Position numbers and translations under genes: made by a program. Below, piece by piece: positions 54,201 to 60,200 of a DNA stretch of 64,000 bases. The notes beneath the pieces are model-generated. The model saw nothing but the letters and a program-made list of their open reading frames with translations, was not told the DNA's origin and did no database searches. The stretch's first letter is position 1; each line of letters begins with the position of its first letter. This stretch comes from Phlebotomus papatasi. Taxonomy: Eukaryota > Arthropoda > Insecta > Diptera > Psychodidae. The stretch lies in NCBI RefSeq assembly GCF_024763615.1, contig NC_077222.1:63054001-63118000 (forward strand), written 5' to 3'.

Positions 54201-57200
54201 TTGGTTATTAATTTTTACAACTTGTCTGTAAATTTGGACAGATAATCCGCCTCAACAGGATGCCCATTGTTCTTCATTTTATGAACCAATCTTACCAAGT
54301 CCTCTTCCTGGTCATGTAAGGGAAACGTGAAATGTCACAAGAAGCCCAGAAACTTTCCATATCATTCATTAAAGTGAGTTGACTTCGGTACTCCAAGTAC
54401 TTGCGGATTCGCTCATTCCCTGCCCTTTCCGGGAGCCTTTCAAGGCATTTCTCACTGCATCTCTTTCGTAGAGATGATGCTCCTTCATTTCTCCAGGCAT
54501 TTGTCCAACCTAGTTATCACAAAAGCTAAAACTTCACGAAATTTCGTGAGAAAAACACCTGTCCAAAATAAGAATCATCACCTCACTGGTGAATGTCTTA
54601 AAAAATTTCCCATTTTTCACACGAAAAATATAATTCACAAGGCAAATCTCACTTCAGGTCAAATGTACAAATCATCAGTAACGTGAATCAACACAATATT
54701 CAATGAATATTCAATAATATCACTCAAAAACAGCGAACAAACTTTGTTAGTACTTCACCAAAACTAAATAAGACTGAAGTAAGCCACGAAGTTCTGTCAT
54801 ATTTCTCGTAAGCAATTGCTCACACTGAATTTTCAACAAAGCAATTTCAACTCAAATCATATTCAAATTTTAACGTATTTAGTGTTAAAATATTCCAAAA
54901 AGAACAAATATTTACATAGAATTCATTATTCATCAAATATTGGAATAAAAATCCATCATTTTAATCAATTTATTTTTAGTGTCCAATGTTATCCTCAAAG
55001 TGTCCAAAATAAGAAACTGGACAAAATTAGAAGCATTTCCCCTACAGTTACTCGTAATGAACTTGTTGATATTGTCATAAAAACATTGGGTTGAAATTTT
55101 GATGTAGAAGTTTCATATTCCAGGGGTGGAAGGATCTCTAAAATTTAGGGAGGATACGACCATCCTTTGTACACAACATAAGTACAGTTAATTAGGAATA
55201 CAAGAACGCATTTATTACAATGAGGGATGATATCTGTTCTAGTAATAAAATAGTGAATAATAAAACTGATTATTAAAGTTGCTTGATTTGAGAATAATAA
55301 AATGGTTATTCTAAAGCCTATTTTTTTAAGCGTTAGTATCATATTTATTAAAATATAAAATATTAACTTTAAGATACAATGTAAAATTTAAAACCACAAT
55401 TAGTTAAGATTCTCTGTCATTGCAGCCGATGTATCTAAAATAATGTACAAATTTACAGTCACGTATATTAATAAATAAAATTTTGCCATAAACTTTCTTT
55501 TTACGACTAAAGAACACTTGGATATTTTATAAAGTTTTCGAAATGGTGAAAACTTTCATATAATTTAATATAAAACCATCCATTTATTACCTATTGAATG
55601 AAAATCAATTTAAGAATTGAATATGCAAGAATTTGAAAGTAGTTTTGAATGTTTTGTCTTAAAAGAAAATTAACACTGACAACAATCCGAGTAAAGATAC
55701 ACAAAATTTGATCCGCTTTTTTTCAAATTCTAAGTGTTCAATCGGCTTTCAATTTGTTAATAAAAACGTTTTTGAAGATTGACTCATCAGCACTGACCAA
55801 AAGATACTGTTTCTTACTCTGATTTTTTCCCGTTTATGAAAAATTACTCAAATTTAATTCCTTACAAGACTATGATTATCAACAGAAATTTAACATTAAT
55901 GGGCAATACTAGTTATCACATACAGTAACCTCATTTCTGCTTAATGGCCTCTACACACTAGTAGAAATTTCTTTAAAAAATGCCTTTTTAAAGAAAATTT
56001 CCCCTGTCCTTGTAGGCAGAAACGTCAGAATTTTTTTTTTTAAAAAAGGCATTTTTGACGAAAATTGCTTCTAGTGTGTAGACACCATAATGGACCGTTC
56101 ACAATAACTTTTGTTTCGTAAACTTTTTTTCCACATTTCAATGAGAGTGAAAGAGAACTAAATCTAGTCATCTCACTCACACTCATAGGCAATTTCGAAA
56201 ACATGTTTTCAAAATAAAAGTTATCGTGCGTTAGGCATAATCCGAGGCACTTTCCCGTTTATAGGTAGGGGAAGGTGGGGCAGTTTCACCACTAAATTGC
56301 AAAATAGATTTTGAGACCATTTTGCAAAAAGATTATAAACAGAAGTAAAACTTTGTATATTCTGTGAATTACAGTTGGGTTTAGGGTTAATAAAAATAAT
56401 AACAATAACCCTTTAATTTCATTATGCCCAACACACAATAACTTTTGTTTAGTAAACATGTTTTTGACCTTTCAATGAGAGTGAGTGAGATCTAGATCTA
56501 GTCATCTCGCTCATTCTCATGGGAAATTTTGAAAACATGTTTACAAAGAAAAGTTATTGTGCGCTGGTCATTAGTCTATTGTGGAGAAATTCATTTCACT
56601 TGAAAGGCAGAATGTGTGAAAGTCCCCCATTGAGGGGCAATTTAAAGATAAATATGAGGCAATTTTTGAGAAAGATAAAACGTGTTCATAGGAAACTTGC
56701 GATATCAGAATTGATTAAAATTACTATTTTGAAGTCTTCTAAGACTCTAAAATATGAAAATGTAATCGAACAAGAACTTTATAACAGAATTTGAACATTA
56801 ATTGATCATATAGAAAAAATAAAATATCGTCAAAGATTTCCAAGCCTGTTTCTCATAAATTGAGCAAATTTTCTTTAAATTTTTATACGAAAGAAATGTC
56901 TTTTGTAGTAATAAGCTAATTCTGTACATTATTGGATCGTTATATCACCTTAGAACATCTCCTTTATAGTATAACAGTTTTATAATAGTATTTAAAAGTC
57001 TTGAATTTTTATAATACTAAAAAAAAATTACAATATCTTGCTGAAAACATTCTGAAAAGATATTATAACAATTAAATTCATTATTTTCAAGCACGTAAAA
57101 AACAGTGAAATTTTTTTTTATTAAAATTTTTTAATGAACGTTTAGGAAATACTACTTTCTATAATTCCGAACTTTATCGACAAAAGCAGCTACAAAACGT

Positions 57201-60200
57201 TTTCAATGATCATTTTAAGTTAATTTTGATTGAAAAAGTAAATTGTTAGACACTGGAAACTTCTCCGTGTGCTTGCATGAAACTGCCCCTCACGTACTTT
57301 CGGAACTCAAATCAAAATTGTCAGAACCGTCTTAGAATTCATTCAACGCTAAATGCCTTATAATAATCATAAAACCACTGGTAATTTAATACAATTATGT
57401 TACTTCGATAGATAAGTGCAATAGTTCAGAAATTGTTGAAAATAAAACATTACAAAAAGTTTCATTTTGATGCAGTTTTATAAAATCAATTACAGAATTC
57501 AAACGAGAAACGTCACGAAATTAATTATTTTTATGAACATGGGTCTCAGTTATTTCTTCAATAACATACTGGTTTTATTCCATTCCTTTCAAAGAGATAA
57601 GAAGAATATGCAAAAATTGAAACTGTCCCGTCGTTAAACTGCCCCACCCTCCCCTAAACCGAGAACAAAACAAGCCGAAAATTTCAAAATTTCTCACAAA
57701 TTTGAGACTTTAAAGTTTCAGAACGCTTGGCCTTCAGAAACCTTTTCAAAAGCTTAAAATTTCGAAGAATTCAAACAAAAGAATATGGCTCGAATAACAT
57801 AAGTGGAAGTGCGGTAACTTCGGATGATTAATGTTTCAAACAAATGTTTTTAACAAAAATAATCCATTGTTTTTTAGAAACTGTGGAGAATAAGATTATC
57901 TATTAAAATATATGTTGCCATGATTTAGATTCATTAAGGATTATGTGAAAAAAATAGTTATTCGAAACTTGAGTGGTCCGAAGGTACCGCACTTACCCCA
58001 AAGTATTCTTCTTCGAGTCAGAGAGTAGGGTAATTTCTTAAAAGTCGGATACACTGCGACAATCGGACTGTGAAAGGCAGCTTCAGCACACAAATATAAC
58101 GTGAAATTGAGCTATTTCTTAACCCCTATAACGTTTAAGAGTTACTTCAGAATAGCATCATAAAAATCACATTTACTGCGACAATAAAGATTTTATTTAT
58201 TTAAAATTGCCTTAGTACCCTCTGTTACAGTCTTACTGAGATTCTTCTGCAAGTTTGAGAGGTCTGATGTCATTTTGACTTCGATTTTTTGCATATTTAA
58301 AAGTTGGACTTTAGAGGGTTAAATCCCCGAAGAACCCAGGGGCATGACATTTCCTATGTTTCCCATATGTTTCTAGCGAGCCGAAAAATTTTTTGAGTTT
58401 ATCATCTGTTTTCTGTCATTGTAGAATGAATTAGCAAATAATACTAACACAAAATAAAAGCCAATTTAATAACGAAGAGGGAACCGAAAACCCTAAACTG
58501 ACAATCTGCGTTAGTTTTGGAGATACCTCGTGAAATGTGTGCGAAAACAGGGAAAAAATTACACTAAAACTGGTCGCATTTTTCAGAGCTAATGTCACCC
58601 CCGGAAGAACCCGAAGAAACCGTTATAATTCGAATAGTAACTCTTGAATAGGGAATGTCCTTGATAAGGGCTGGAAAAATCATCTTCATTCCAAAAACAA
58701 TTCTTTCTGAGAGCCGAAATAGGTTCAGACTGGTCACTGAAAATATTTAGTCTGTAAAATTTTACAGTAATGGTTCCGGCACATCTTTTAGATCAAGATA
58801 ATTTCATAAAATCAAAATTCACTATCCCTTTTATTATGAAAATTTTTGCATATGTTTGTTTGTTCTTTCGCTCTCAAAATTAGATTGAACTACAGTAGAC
58901 TTCGCTAATTCGGCTGTTTTAAGATCGGACTACTTTTTAATTTGGGCAGCAGTTAAATTTGAAAAAAAGTTTGTTGATTTTTTTCAAGTTTGATTATGAT
59001 TATAAATAGAAGCAAATATGCTCAAATTTGCCATGGTTTGTCTTAGTTGTGATGTGATTTTGCATTATTAGAGGGTTTTCATGAAATTTACAACAAATAT
59101 GAGTATGTAAACTTAATATGTGTATGCAATTGAACAAAAAATCGTTGCATTTCAAAAAGTTTGTCGCACGAATTTCTCTCTAATTTGGGTAACATTTTGG
59201 TCCCAAATGCCCGAATTTGAGAGATTCTACTGTATATTGATGTTTAAAAGAAGAGGATGGACTTATGCAAAAAGTTTGGGAATGAAGGGGACCTGAATTT
59301 CGATTTGATGAAATTTTCCTGGTCTAAACAGAGCTATAAATATGTATCCCAAACTGCCATATAATTCGCAGAGGCTTTAGGAGCATTGAATAGAAGTCCT
59401 TACTGTAAATTACCTTTACTTAATTATTTACTGACAAATTTTATAGGCTAAATATTCTCGAGGATCAGTCTGAGTCTATTTTAGAAAGGAACCTGGTGGA
59501 TTGGTTTTTAGAATGTCGTGAAAAGTATCATCTTCTTGCAAAGATACAAGTAGTGCATAGTGCAAACCTTCTGTATGAAATTGCATAACTTGTAGGAACG
59601 TTCAGAAAATTCTTAGTAACTTGACATTCTTCAAGCGTTACCTAGAGATAGTCATCAGAAATATCCTATCCATCCAACAGGCAAATATTACGCAGGAAAA
59701 CCTAATGATTTTTTCTGTATTTCTGTGTATTTTGTCATTATTTGATGTGACCTTTAAATGTGATTTTATTGTAATGTGCGTCACTTTTTTTCTATTATAC
59801 AGTTTAAATTTTTAACAGTTGTAGTGAAGCTGTTTAAATCTTTCTTAAATCTTTTTAGGTACCTCATGATACGATGGAACTGGGAAAATTACAGGGCAGA
59901 GCATTCTCATACATTTTTCGTACAAAAATGTGGTATATTTTCTCTTAAGTGGTTTTTTAGTTTTGGTATCAAACCAAATGCAATCATTTTAAAACTTTTA
60001 CCAAATGAAAGAGTATCTAATGTTATGTTATTAGCACAAAATTTATAATGATTGCACGAGGATAATAGTTTCTAAAACATTTATAAAAAGACGTAAAATT
60101 AGCAATGAATTTTTCTGAAAAATTTTCTATCTACAACCAGTAAAATTTTAAATTCAATAAAAATATATTCTGTATATGTGGCTACCATTCCGTGTTATAT

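Noticed and set aside
59776..60048. 90-codon + strand frame in intron 1
   Set aside because: No motif, no splice or codon-bias support; AT-rich chance frame.
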